64,000 bases of DNA from an uncultured Faecalibacterium sp. (GTDB lineage: Bacteria; Bacillota; Clostridia; Oscillospirales; Ruminococcaceae), in contig CAKSXW010000002.1 of assembly GCA_934518555.1 (NCBI GenBank), forward strand, positions 3,693 through 67,692. The letters are read 5' to 3'. A program made the position numbers and the translations under genes. Shown one piece after another: positions 56,088-63,935 of the stretch. How positions within the stretch are numbered: position 1 is the first letter of the stretch; the number at the start of each line of letters is the position of its first letter. A model generated the notes under the pieces. The model did not search any database. It was not told the DNA's origin and was given only the letters and a program-made list of their open reading frames with translations.

Positions 56088-57274
56088 TGGATTACGATAA
56101 ATTGATCGCGCCTGCCGCCAAGGCCATGCGCCCCTCCGGCATCCGCAAATTTTTTGATCTGGCCGCCGAGATGCCGGAGTGCATCAGCCTGGGGGTAGGC
56201 GAACCGGACTTCAAGACCCCCTGGGCCGTGCGGGAAGCAGGCATCGAGAGCCTGGAGCACGGCCGTACCCGGTACACCTCCAACGCTGGCTTAAAGGAGC
56301 TGCGGGCCGAAATCAGCCGCTATCTGGAGCGGCGCATGGGCCTGCGGTACGACCCCATGCGGCAGATCCTGGTGACGGTGGGCGGCAGCGAAGCCATTGA
56401 TATGTGCATCCGCACCCTGATCCAGCCCGGGGATGAGGTGATCATCCCGGAGCCCTGCTTTGTGTGCTACGAGCCCATCACCACCCTGTCCGGCGGCGTT
56501 CCGGTCCACGTGGCCTGCCGCCAGGAGGATGAGTTCCGGCTGCGTGCCGGCGCCCTGAAGGCTGCCATCACCCCCCGGACCAAGCTGGTGATCATGCCCT
56601 TCCCCAACAACCCCACCGGTGCGGTGATGGAACGGGAGGACCTGGAAGCTGTGGCCCAGGTGCTGCAGGGCACCGATATCATGGTGCTGTCGGACGAGAT
56701 CTACGCCGAGCTGAACTACGGCCTGCGGCCCCATGTGTCCATTGCCTCCCTGCCGGGCATGGCAGAGCGCACCATCGTGGTCAACGGCTTCTCCAAGAGC
56801 TACGCCATGACCGGCTGGCGGCTGGGCTATGCCTGCGGCCCGGAGCCCATCATCAAGATCATGACCAAGATCCACCAGAGTGCCATTATGAGTGCCCCCA
56901 CCACCAGCCAGTACGCCGCCATTACGGCCCTGAAGGACTGCGACGGCGAGATCGACCGGATGCGTGACGAGTACAATATGCGCCGCCGCCTGGTGGTACG
57001 TGGCTTCAACGATATGGGCCTGACCTGCTTTGAGCCCCGGGGAGCCTTTTACGCCTTCCCCTGCATCAAGAGCACCGGCCTTACCAGTCAGGAGTTCTGC
57101 ACCCGGCTGCTGGAAGAAAAGCACGTGGCCATCATCCCCGGTGACGCCTTTGGTGCCTCCGGCGAGGGCTACTGCCGGGTGTCCTATGCCTACAGCGTGG
57201 AGCACCTCACCGAGGCCATGAAGCGCATCCGGGCATTTTTGGAAGAAAACCACCTCATAGGCGAAAACCAGTAA
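56087..57274 (+). CDS. Class I/II PLP aminotransferase (aspartate/aromatic type)
   Basis: 395 residues of fold type I. PLP-site residues are NNPTG (174-178), SDEIY (202-206) and the Schiff-base Lys237 in NGFSKSYAMTGWRLGY. The C-terminal Arg for the substrate carboxylate is in GYCRVSYAYS. Closest in kind to the PatA/AspC-Igamma group that acts on aspartate, alanine or aromatic amino acids. GTG 56072 is a possible earlier start; I take ATG 56087, which overlaps the lrp stop (TGATG). Co-transcribed with the Lrp regulator. Confidence 0.94.
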   Translation: MDYDKLIAPAAKAMRPSGIRKFFDLAAEMPECISLGVGEPDFKTPWAVREAGIESLEHGRTRYTSNAGLKELRAEISRYLERRMGLRYDPMRQILVTVGGSEAIDMCIRTLIQPGDEVIIPEPCFVCYEPITTLSGGVPVHVACRQEDEFRLRAGALKAAITPRTKLVIMPFPNNPTGAVMEREDLEAVAQVLQGTDIMVLSDEIYAELNYGLRPHVSIASLPGMAERTIVVNGFSKSYAMTGWRLGYACGPEPIIKIMTKIHQSAIMSAPTTSQYAAITALKDCDGEIDRMRDEYNMRRRLVVRGFNDMGLTCFEPRGAFYAFPCIKSTGLTSQEFCTRLLEEKHVAIIPGDAFGASGEGYCRVSYAYSVEHLTEAMKRIRAFLEENHLIGENQ

Positions 57275-57299
57275 CAAAGACCAGTAAGGAGAACGGAAC

Positions 57300-58172
57300 A
57301 TGGCAAAGCGGAACAGCGTAACGGTATTGGCCCCTGCCAAGCTGAACCTGGCCCTGGACGTGGTGGGGCTGCTGCCCAACGGGTACCATGCCCTGGACAT
57401 GACCATGCAGGCCATCACCCTCCAGGAGCGGGTGGTGCTGCGCCGCAGCCCCTACCTGACCCTGAAGCTGCCGGGCAGTCTGGTGGCACCCAACAACAAA
57501 AATACCGCCATCAAGGCGGCACTGGCCTTTTTCCACTACACCGGCCTGCTGGCTGGGGTGGACATTACGGTGTACAAGAGCACCCCGGTGCGTGCCGGGA
57601 TGGCTGGGGGCAGTGCAGACGCCGCTGCTGTGCTGGTGGGCCTCAATGAGCTGTACGGGGCCAAGCTGTCCCTTAGTGAGCTGTGCGCCCTGGGAGCCAC
57701 CATTGGGGCTGACGTGCCCTTTGCCCTGGTGGGAGGCACCTGCCGGGTGCAGGGGGTAGGGGACCTGATCAAGGCCCTGCCTCCGGTGCCGGATTGCTGG
57801 TTCACGGTGGTGATGCCGGACTACGGCGTGTCCACCCCGGAGGCCTTTGCAGCCTACGACCAGGTGGGCAGCAGCGTCCACCCGGACTGTCAGGCCCAGG
57901 AGGACGCCATCCGGGCCGGGGACCTGGAGGCGGTCTGCGCCGCTGCCGGCAACGCCCTGGAAGAATGCAGCGGTGCCAAGGATACCGGAGCTATCAAGGC
58001 TCTGCTGCGTGAAAAGGGCGCTGTAACGGCTCTGATGACCGGCAGTGGGTCGGCGGTGTTCGGGGTGTTCCGGGACCAGGCATCGGCCCAGGCTGCCGCA
58101 GATGCAGCAAAGTCTCGCTGGAAGCAGGTGTACCTGGCCCAGCCGGACCGGGGCGGTGCCCGGGTGATCTGA
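57300..58172 (+). CDS. ispE: 4-diphosphocytidyl-2-C-methyl-D-erythritol kinase
   Basis: Fourth step of the MEP isoprenoid pathway. 290 residues of the GHMP kinase family. APAKLNLALDVVGLLPNGYHALDM at the N-terminus and the ATP loop PVRAGMAGGSADAAAVLVGL are the IspE signatures; ADVPFALVGGTCRVQGVGD and the late MTGSGSAVFGVF complete the fold. AAGGAGAACGGAAC precedes ATG 57300. It follows the aminotransferase by 25 bases, so it is probably in the same transcript, though the pathways are unrelated. Confidence 0.96.
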   Translation: MAKRNSVTVLAPAKLNLALDVVGLLPNGYHALDMTMQAITLQERVVLRRSPYLTLKLPGSLVAPNNKNTAIKAALAFFHYTGLLAGVDITVYKSTPVRAGMAGGSADAAAVLVGLNELYGAKLSLSELCALGATIGADVPFALVGGTCRVQGVGDLIKALPPVPDCWFTVVMPDYGVSTPEAFAAYDQVGSSVHPDCQAQEDAIRAGDLEAVCAAAGNALEECSGAKDTGAIKALLREKGAVTALMTGSGSAVFGVFRDQASAQAAADAAKSRWKQVYLAQPDRGGARVI

Positions 58173-58183
58173 AAAACGCATAA

Positions 58184-58232
58184 ACCTCCTTCCCACGGGG
58201 CACACTGGCTCCCAAGGAAGGAGGTCTTTTTT
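58184..58232 (+). terminator. Terminator hairpin that contains the next gene's ribosome site
   Basis: A 10-bp stem (ACCTCCTTCC 58184-58193 with GGAAGGAGGT 58216-58225) followed by six T, directly before a GTG start codon. The 3' arm is the AGGAGG ribosome site of the DUF378 gene. Confidence 0.8.
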
Positions 58233-58442
58233 GTGCAGACCTTTTATAAAGCGTGTTCCATCCTGCTGATCATCGGCGGCATCAACTGGGGCCTGGTGGG
58301 GCTGTTCCAGTTCGATTTTGTAGGGTGGCTGCTGGGCGGCAGTGCGACCATCTGGTCCCGGGGCGTGTTCACCCTGGTGGGGCTGGCGGCGTTGTGCGGC
58401 ATCCCGGGGCTGTTCCCGGAGGAAGAGAAGGACCAGGAATAA
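58233..58442 (+). CDS. DUF378 small membrane protein
   Basis: 69 residues with two membrane helices (ACSILLIIGGINWGLVGLF at ~7-25 and GVFTLVGLAALCGIPGLF at ~44-61). The motif GGINWGLVGLF-x-F defines the DUF378 family of small membrane proteins of unknown role. It starts with GTG directly after the T-run of a terminator hairpin; the hairpin arm is its only ribosome site, so expression may need the hairpin to open or a start inside the hairpin. Confidence 0.88.
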   Translation: MQTFYKACSILLIIGGINWGLVGLFQFDFVGWLLGGSATIWSRGVFTLVGLAALCGIPGLFPEEEKDQE

Positions 58443-58443
58443 A

Positions 58444-58475
58444 AAAGCCTCCCTCAAAGGGGAGGCAGCAGGCAT
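58444..58475. terminator. Terminator between DUF378 and redoxin-like genes
   Basis: Stem GCCTCCC-TCAAA-GGGGAGGC with an A-run before it, i.e. a T-run on the minus strand. Confidence 0.7.
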
Positions 58476-58486
58476 AGCAAGGGGCG

Positions 58487-59128
58487 TTACTCCCCAGAGG
58501 ACACATCCCACCCCACCAGGTCTGGCAGGGTAAGGGTCTCGTCAGAGCAGCGGGTCCGGGGGCCCTCCGGACCGGCGGACAGGGTGGAAGTGACCTCCCG
58601 GGCGATCTCCCGGATGGCGGTGCAGTCCTCCGGCAGGTCGGTCTGGCTGCGGCCCGAGTGGGTGAACAACACCTTGCCCAGGTGCCCCACCACCAGGGTC
58701 AGGGGCAAAAGCTGAGGAGCGGAGCTGTCGTAGCGATAGCCCTGCTCTTTTGCATTTTTGTAGATGCGCTGGGCTGCAAAGCTCCAGCTCCGCAGGCCCC
58801 GGGCCTGCTCCACCCCCAGGTAGCTGTACAGCACCCCCGGGGCGTCGCAGATGATGGGGAAGGGGAACTGGGCCCCGTGGGTGGCCTGGGCCACCATTTT
58901 GGCGGAGGAGCGCACCACACAGGCCAGCCGCACTCCCTGCAGACGGTCCTCGGTCCTCAGGTACCGGGCCAGGTAGGCCTGGGTCACCGGGTGGTCAAAG
59001 GAGGGCAGAAAGACCATGACCAAAGGCTGCTGCCCCTCGCACAGCTGATAAAAATCGTTGCCGGGTCGTGTAGGGGTATCGTAGGTGAACCGGGGAATGG
59101 AGGTCCCCACCAGGTGCTCAGAGCTCAT
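58487..59128 (-). CDS. Peroxiredoxin-like thioredoxin-fold protein without the peroxidatic cysteine
   Basis: 213 residues. The general AhpC/TSA layout is visible: IPRFTYDTPTRPGNDFYQL, then the strand PLVMVFLPSFDHPVTQAYL, then VRLACVVRSSAKMVAQ and FPFPIICDAPGVLYSYLGV (the F-P-x-x-x-D segment after the active site). Where peroxiredoxins have the T-x-x-C peroxidatic cysteine, this protein reads FDHPVTQ, with no Cys. It may be a redox-inactive binder or use another residue. ATG 59128 (MSSEHL) is preferred; GTG 59140 is possible. A strong terminator lies just upstream. Confidence 0.75.
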   Translation of the reverse strand: MSSEHLVGTSIPRFTYDTPTRPGNDFYQLCEGQQPLVMVFLPSFDHPVTQAYLARYLRTEDRLQGVRLACVVRSSAKMVAQATHGAQFPFPIICDAPGVLYSYLGVEQARGLRSWSFAAQRIYKNAKEQGYRYDSSAPQLLPLTLVVGHLGKVLFTHSGRSQTDLPEDCTAIREIAREVTSTLSAGPEGPRTRCSDETLTLPDLVGWDVSSGE

Positions 59129-59163
59129 GCTGCATTGCACATCCTTTCCTGGACTGTGGAAAA

Positions 59164-59209
59164 ATAAAAAAATCCACACGCTGCCTCTGCACAGAGGCCA
59201 GCGGTGGAT
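59164..59209 (-). terminator. Strong terminator after the candidate 6S RNA
   Basis: On the minus strand a long stem (ATCCAC.GCTG.CCTCTG type, one-base bulges) is followed by TTTTTTTATTTTT. Confidence 0.85.
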
Positions 59210-59214
59210 GAAGT

Positions 59215-59430
59215 GCTATAAAGATCCCGCCCGGTCGTCTGCGGTCAATCAAACCTACCCTTACGGACAGGTGGGTGCCCTGTCGCCGGAATCACGCTCC
59301 CTCATCGAACCTCCATGGTCAACCCATGGCGGGGAGGTCTGCAATCCGCCGGAGAACTCCGGGCTCCCGTTGAATGATTAGTAGGATCATACAAACCGCA
59401 ACAAATCGAGTCGGGCAGGAAGTTTTGCTA
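59215..59430 (-). ncRNA. ssrS: Structured RNA, candidate 6S RNA
   Basis: The stretch between the DUF1292 stop and the terminator has no gene. Its ends pair (CTGCCCGA... with ...CGGGCGGG), and it contains several hairpins (GACAGG/CCTGTC; CCATGG/CCATGG; CCGGAG/CTCCGG), giving a long rod with bulges. The 3' half on the minus strand (CGGCGACAGGGCACCCACCTG) resembles the conserved CGAC...CACCT segment of 6S RNA. Strand is chosen from the terminator; the plus strand also has a TATAAA near 59217. A 6S RNA would bind sigma-A RNA polymerase. Confidence 0.5.
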
Positions 59431-59455
59431 GGTCATGGCACAAGGAAGGCCGGGA

Positions 59456-59767
59456 TCAGTCGATCTCGTACTCCTCGCTCAGACGCTTCTCAAAGAGCTT
59501 GCTGACCTCCAGCAGAGTTTCGTCGTCCTCTACCACGTCCAGGTACTCGCCCTCGTCGTCCTCGCCAACGCTCAGGATCACCAGCTGGGCATCCTCGGCG
59601 TCGTCCTCGTCCTCAGTGTATTCCACCACGGCCAGATAATGCACACCCTTGTGGTCCAGTGCGTCGATCACCTCAAAGGTGACCTCGTTGCCGTCCTCGT
59701 CCTCCAGGGTCAGCAGGTCGGGCTGATATTCTTCTTCTGTATTGGGGTTCTTGATCTCGTCAGACAT
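59456..59767 (-). CDS. DUF1292 family protein (YrzB-like)
   Basis: 103 residues, extremely acidic (DEDGNEVTFEVIDALDHKG; LAVVEYTEDEDDAEDAQLVIL). The LEDEDGNE...F.V...IE...YLAV pattern defines DUF1292, a small protein usually near ruvX and alaS in Firmicutes, of unknown function. AGGAGACACGATTT precedes ATG 59767. A good sigma-A promoter lies 65 bases upstream. The candidate 6S RNA follows it on the same strand. Confidence 0.9.
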   Translation of the reverse strand: MSDEIKNPNTEEEYQPDLLTLEDEDGNEVTFEVIDALDHKGVHYLAVVEYTEDEDDAEDAQLVILSVGEDDEGEYLDVVEDDETLLEVSKLFEKRLSEEYEID

Positions 59768-59833
59768 AAATCGTGTCTCCTGTATCCTGTCATAGAACGG
59801 GCCTGTAGCTGTGGGCCCGTCCGGTCTGCATAT

Positions 59834-59862
59834 AGTGTAGCGTTTTTTTGCCTGCTCGTCAA
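59834..59862 (-). promoter_or_regulatory. Promoter of the DUF1292 / 6S unit
   Basis: Minus strand TTGACG (59862-59857), 17 bases, TACACT (59839-59834). Confidence 0.8.
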
Positions 59863-60008
59863 GATGCTTTTTCGCACAGAAATTGCTTCACAAATTTTCA
59901 CCGGTCACCCCCTCCCACTGGGGCAGGGAATATGATATACTATAACTCTGGAATCTTGCCACGCCCTGGGGCGTGTTTGTTCTATCCTATGGAACGGGGG
60001 CGGAAACT

Positions 60009-60731
60009 ATGCATAAAAAACAGATCCTCATTTTGGCCTTGAGCCTGGCCTTGGCTCTGGGGGGCTGCGGCATTTCCGGCAAAGGGGACGGCACTGGGGT
60101 GCAGAGCATCAGCCGCCCGGCGGTGGAATCCCAGGAGCTGCAGTTCACCCACCCGGCAGCAGGGGACACGGTGGCGGTGTTCGACACCTCTGCAGGCACC
60201 TTTAAGGCGGTGCTGTTCCCGGCCCAGGCACCCCAGGCCTACGATAACTTTGTGGGGCTGGTCCAGGCAGGCTACTACAATGGCCTGACGGTGTCCCGGG
60301 TGGAAAGCGGCTTTGTGGTAGAGGCTGGCCAAGGGGCAGACGGCCAGGGCACCACCATCTGGAACGGCAGCCGCTACCCGGTGGAGGCCACCGACCAGCT
60401 GCACCACTATTCCGGGGCGTTGTGCATGGGCACCGATGCCTCCGGGGAGTGCGCCAGCGTCTTTTATGTGATGCAGACCCTGCCGGGGGACCAATCGGTG
60501 ACCCAGGAACTGGTGGACCAGATGAACAGTGCCGGGTATCGGCCGGAGGTGGTGGCAGCCTACCAGACCGCCGGGGGAGCCCCCTATCTGGACTACACCG
60601 ACACGGTGCTGGGCCAGGTGTATGAGGGCATGGAGGTGGTGGACGCCATGGGCCAGACCGGGGTGGATGAAAACCAGAAGCCTACGGAGGATATTACCAT
60701 CAACAGCGTTACCATCACCCAGTATCAATAA
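60009..60731 (+). CDS. Cyclophilin-type peptidyl-prolyl isomerase lipoprotein
   Basis: 240 residues. The signal peptide ends at a lipobox Cys20 (LALGGC), then a short linker and a cyclophilin domain (~52-238): VAVFDTSAGTFKAVLFPAQAPQAYDNFVGL split over the first strands, YYNGLTVSRVESGFVVEAGQ, and VFYVMQTL. The catalytic Arg of cyclophilins (FHRxIxxF) aligns with VSRVESGF, so it is retained. An insert of ~25 residues follows, longer than in minimal bacterial forms. It should help folding of secreted proteins at the outer face of the membrane. -10 TATACT at ~59936. Confidence 0.9.
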   Translation: MHKKQILILALSLALALGGCGISGKGDGTGVQSISRPAVESQELQFTHPAAGDTVAVFDTSAGTFKAVLFPAQAPQAYDNFVGLVQAGYYNGLTVSRVESGFVVEAGQGADGQGTTIWNGSRYPVEATDQLHHYSGALCMGTDASGECASVFYVMQTLPGDQSVTQELVDQMNSAGYRPEVVAAYQTAGGAPYLDYTDTVLGQVYEGMEVVDAMGQTGVDENQKPTEDITINSVTITQYQ

Positions 60732-60738
60732 AACAAAA

Positions 60739-60792
60739 CAGGGGAGCGGCTGCTCCCCTGCAGGGCTCCGCCAAGGCAAGGCGGAGCTTTTT
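60739..60792. terminator. Double-hairpin terminator
   Basis: Two hairpins: CAGGGGAGC/GCTCCCCTG (60739-60760) and GCTCCGCC/GGCGGAGC (60765-60787) followed by TTTTTCTTTT. Confidence 0.88.
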
Positions 60793-60808
60793 CTTTTGGT
60801 CTGGGGCC

Positions 60809-62869
60809 TCAGTTCATGGCCCCGGCTTTGTCGAACATCTGCTGTACCTGGGCTGCCAGCAAAGCGTGCTCCGGCAGGGTCAGGCCCGGGTCCTGGGCCA
60901 GCAGGGCCTGGGCCTCGCTCTGGGCGGCGTGGAGGGTACGGGTGTCGTTCATCAGATCGGCGATCTGCAAGGTGGGCAGGCCATGCTGGCGGCTGCCAAA
61001 AAAGTCACCGGGGCCCCGGGTCTCCAGGTCGTACTGGGCCACCGCAAAGCCGTCGGTGGTGCTGCACAAAAACTTCAGCCGCTTTTGCACTGCTTCCCCG
61101 GTGTTGTCACTGACCAAAAAGCACCAGCTCTCGGCGGCACCTCGGCCCACCCGGCCTCGCAGCTGGTGCAGGGCACTGAGGCCGTAGCGTTCGGCGTTTT
61201 CAATGACCATGACGCTGGCGTTGGGCACATCCACCCCCACCTCGATGACGGTGGTGGACACCAGGGCGTCCAGCCGCCCGGCCTTGAAATCTTCCATGAC
61301 AGCGGCTTTTTCTTTGGGCTTCAGCTTGCCGTGCATCAGCCCCACCCGGCGGTTGGGCAGCAGGGCCTTGGCCACCTGCTCATAGTAGGTCTTAACGGCG
61401 TTGAGGCCTCCGTCGGGGGTGTCCTCAATGGCAGGGCACACCAGGTACACCTGCCGCCCCTTGTCGATCTCCCGGTCCAGGAACTGGTACAGGTCCTGCC
61501 GCTTTTTTCCGGTGATGCACCGGGTCTTGATGGGGGTGCGGCCGGGGGGCAGCTGGTCCAGGATGGAGATATCCAGGTCCCCATAGATCAGCAGCCCCAG
61601 GGTCCGGGGGATGGGGGTGGCACTCATGACCAGCAGGTGGGGGTTGGCGGCTTTTTCTGCCAGCAGGCCTCGCTGCCGCACCCCGAAGCGATGCTGCTCG
61701 TCAACCACTGCCAGCCCCAGCCGGGCAAACTCCACCCCCTGGCTGAGGATGGCGTGGGTGCCTACGATCAGGTCCGCCTGGTCCTCCCGGATGGCTGCCA
61801 GGGTGGTGCGCCGGGCGGCGGCCTTCATACCCCCGGTCAGCAGGGCCACACGCATCCCAAAGGGGGCCAGCAGGCGGTTCAGGTTCTCGGCGTGCTGGGC
61901 GGCCAGGATCTCGGTGGGGGCCAGCAGAGCCGCCTGATACCCGGCCCGGATGCAGGCCCAGATGGCGGCAGCCGCCACCAGGGTCTTGCCGCTGCCTACG
62001 TCTCCCTGCAGCAGCCGGTTCATGGCAGTGTCCCCGGCCATGTCCGCCAGGATCTGGTCCACCGCCCGGCGCTGGGCGTCGGTGGGGGAAAAGGGCAGGC
62101 TCTGCCAGAAAGGGCTGGGGTCTGTGGGCTGCATGGGGGCCCCGGCAGCGGCAGCCCCTCGGTTCTTCATGCGGCCAATGCCCAGCTGCAGCACCAGCAG
62201 CTCCTCGTAAATGAGCCGACGCCGGGCGGCGGCAGCCTCCTCCTGGGTGGTGGGGCAGTGGATGGCCCGCACCGCCTGGGCCTTGCCGGGCAGGCGGTAC
62301 CGACGGCGCATGGCCTCCGGCAGAGGGTCCGGCAGCAGCTCGGCGTGGGGCAGCAGCTGCCTTACGCACTTGGCAATGGCATTGCTGGAAAGGCCCTCGG
62401 TCTGGGGGTACACCGCCTCAAAGGGAGCGGCCTGGATCTGCTGGGCAGTGCGGACCTGGGGGTTGACCATCTGACGCCGCAGCATCCCCCCGGTGACGAT
62501 GCCCTGAAAATAATATTCCTGCCCCACCTCCAGCTTTTGGGTGGCGTAGGGGTTGTTGAACCAGGTGATCTCCAGGCTGGCCACCTCGTCTCCGGCGGTG
62601 ATGCGCTCCATCCGCCGCCCTCCGGGCAGGATGCGGCCCCCGGCCTTGGCAAACACCTGGGCCTTTACCACACATTCGGTGTCGGTGGGGGCCTCAGAGA
62701 TGGCGTAGGGAGCGGTAAAGTCCATGTATCGCCGGGGGTAATGGCACAAAAGGTCTGCCAGGGTCACGATGCCCAGCTTCTCAAACCGCTGGGCGGTCTT
62801 GGGCCCCACCCCTTTCAGGTAGCGCACCGGGGTGTCTGGGGTCAGGGTGATGCGGTTCTCGGTGGGCAT
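60809..62869 (-). CDS. recG: ATP-dependent DNA helicase RecG
   Basis: Branch-migrating helicase that remodels stalled forks and Holliday junctions. 686 residues, full length. An N-terminal HhH/OB wedge region (VRYLKGVGPKTAQRFEKLGI; MDFTAPYAISEA...VVKAQVF) is followed by the SF2 motor: Walker A GDVGSGKTLVAAAA, DEQH box VVDEQHRFGVRQR, motif III MSATPIPRTLGL, and TTVIEVGVDVPNASVMVIENAERYGLSALHQLRGRVGRG across motifs V-VI. AAAGGAG precedes ATG 62869. Convergent with the cyclophilin gene. Confidence 0.97.
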   Translation of the reverse strand: MPTENRITLTPDTPVRYLKGVGPKTAQRFEKLGIVTLADLLCHYPRRYMDFTAPYAISEAPTDTECVVKAQVFAKAGGRILPGGRRMERITAGDEVASLEITWFNNPYATQKLEVGQEYYFQGIVTGGMLRRQMVNPQVRTAQQIQAAPFEAVYPQTEGLSSNAIAKCVRQLLPHAELLPDPLPEAMRRRYRLPGKAQAVRAIHCPTTQEEAAAARRRLIYEELLVLQLGIGRMKNRGAAAAGAPMQPTDPSPFWQSLPFSPTDAQRRAVDQILADMAGDTAMNRLLQGDVGSGKTLVAAAAIWACIRAGYQAALLAPTEILAAQHAENLNRLLAPFGMRVALLTGGMKAAARRTTLAAIREDQADLIVGTHAILSQGVEFARLGLAVVDEQHRFGVRQRGLLAEKAANPHLLVMSATPIPRTLGLLIYGDLDISILDQLPPGRTPIKTRCITGKKRQDLYQFLDREIDKGRQVYLVCPAIEDTPDGGLNAVKTYYEQVAKALLPNRRVGLMHGKLKPKEKAAVMEDFKAGRLDALVSTTVIEVGVDVPNASVMVIENAERYGLSALHQLRGRVGRGAAESWCFLVSDNTGEAVQKRLKFLCSTTDGFAVAQYDLETRGPGDFFGSRQHGLPTLQIADLMNDTRTLHAAQSEAQALLAQDPGLTLPEHALLAAQVQQMFDKAGAMN

Positions 62870-62964
62870 GGCTGGTCGGCTCCTTTCCTAGATGCGATAT
62901 AGCCATTGTAACACGGAGCGGCAGTGGATGCAAATGGCCCAAACAGGCAAAACCGGCAGAATCT

Positions 62965-62993
62965 TTGCCTTTGGGCAGGAACTGTGGTACACT
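62965..62993 (+). promoter_or_regulatory. Sigma-A promoter with TGTGG-extended -10
   Basis: TTGCCT (62965-62970), 17 bases, TACACT (62988-62993) preceded by TGTGG, as at 17621 and 30851. Confidence 0.75.
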
Positions 62994-63020
62994 CGGAAGA
63001 AGAAAGGAGGAGGATCATCC

Positions 63021-63503
63021 ATGGAGATCCGCAAGGGGACCTTAAAGGACTTGGAGGCCGTTGCAGCGGTGGAGGCGGCCTGCTTCCCGGCGGCAGAGGC
63101 GGCTACGGCAGAGGAGTTTGCCGGGCGGCTGCAGCATTACGGCGATCATTTTTGGCTGCTATGGGAGGGGGAAACGCTGCTGGCCTTTGTGGACGGCTTT
63201 TGCACCGACCAGCCGGACCTGACCGATGAGATGTACGCCGACGCTTCCCTCCACCGGGAGAAGGGTGCCTGGCAGATGATCTTTGGGGTAAACACCATCC
63301 CGGCCTGCCGCAGGCAGGGGTACGCCGGACAGCTGCTGCAGCAGGCCATTGCCGACGCCCGGGCCCAGGGCCGGAAGGGATTGGTGCTGACCTGCAAGGA
63401 GGCCCTGGTGCACTACTATGCAAAGTTCGGCTTTGTGAACGAGGGCGTTTCCGGCTCCACCCACGGGGGCGTGGTGTGGTACCAGATGCGGCTGAAGTTC
63501 TGA
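63021..63503 (+). CDS. GNAT-family N-acetyltransferase
   Basis: 160 residues with the GNAT fold: IRKGTLKDLEAVAAVEAACFPAAEAA at the start, the CoA-binding strand and loop FGVNTIPACRRQGYAGQLLQQAI (R/Q-x-x-G-x-A), and LTCKEALVHYYAKFGFVNEGVS at the end, typical of the arylalkylamine/aminoglycoside-like small-molecule group. AAAGGAGGAGGATCATCC precedes ATG 63021. The frame opens at 62892 but would overlap the promoter. Single gene; acceptor unknown. Confidence 0.92.
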   Translation: MEIRKGTLKDLEAVAAVEAACFPAAEAATAEEFAGRLQHYGDHFWLLWEGETLLAFVDGFCTDQPDLTDEMYADASLHREKGAWQMIFGVNTIPACRRQGYAGQLLQQAIADARAQGRKGLVLTCKEALVHYYAKFGFVNEGVSGSTHGGVVWYQMRLKF

Positions 63504-63572
63504 GGGGGGACAATCTAGAATGGCCTCCGCTTTGCTCCGGCCGTATTCAACGGAAGAATAATTTTTAATATA

Positions 63573-63612
63573 GCAATGCCGGAGCGTCTGCGGACGCTCC
63601 GGCATTGCATTT
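63573..63612 (+). terminator. Long palindromic terminator after the GNAT gene
   Basis: A perfect 16-bp stem (63573-63588 with 63593-63608), TGCG loop, then ATTTT. Confidence 0.8.
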
Positions 63613-63645
63613 TCACTGGAGGGGCCGTAAAGGTAAACGGCATTT

Positions 63646-63678
63646 GCAGCGCCGCTTTCTGCGAAAGTGCGGCGCTGC
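63646..63678. repeat. GC-rich inverted repeat
   Basis: GCAGCGCCGCTTT pairs with AAAGTGCGGCGCTGC (one bulge). With the 63573 hairpin it belongs to an untranslated, repeat-rich stretch from 63504 to 63930 that holds no convincing gene. Confidence 0.6.
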
Positions 63679-63763
63679 GGCAGACTTTTCGGCTTAAATG
63701 CAAAGTGACCGGTTTCGCCAGAGGCTCTCCCTTTGAGGAAAGACTTCCCCCCGCCGGGACAGA

Positions 63764-63869
63764 TTCTCCCCGCTCCGGGGAGAAATGTCACCGCAGGTGA
63801 CAAAGAGAGGAACAGATGTCACCGCAGGTGACAAAAGGGGGAGTCTGTCACCGTAGGTGACTGAGAGGG
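63764..63869. repeat. Tandem GTCACC-GCA-GGTGAC mini-hairpins (REP-like array)
   Basis: A stem TTCTCCCC/GGGGAGAA (63764-63784) is followed by three copies of TGTCACCGYAGGTGAC at 63786, 63817 and 63846 (spacing 31 and 29), the last ending in TGACTGAGAGGG, the same end as the DUF559-flanking arms. Confidence 0.75.
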
Positions 63870-63902
63870 CGAGGAGGCTGATAGGGGACAGCCGCAAAAC
63901 AA

Positions 63903-63930
63903 AAAATCCCGGGAACCGAAGTTCCCGGGA
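63903..63930 (-). terminator. Terminator of the tRNA-Cys gene
   Basis: An 11-bp stem (TTCCCGGGAAC / GTTCCCGGGAA) with a T-run of six on the minus strand. Confidence 0.88.
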
Positions 63931-63935
63931 ATCTT

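Noticed and set aside
63786-63869. CRISPR-like spacing of three short repeats
   Set aside because: The repeats are 16-18 bp palindromes with 11-15 bp spacers, only three copies, related to dispersed REP-like elements, and no cas genes are present.
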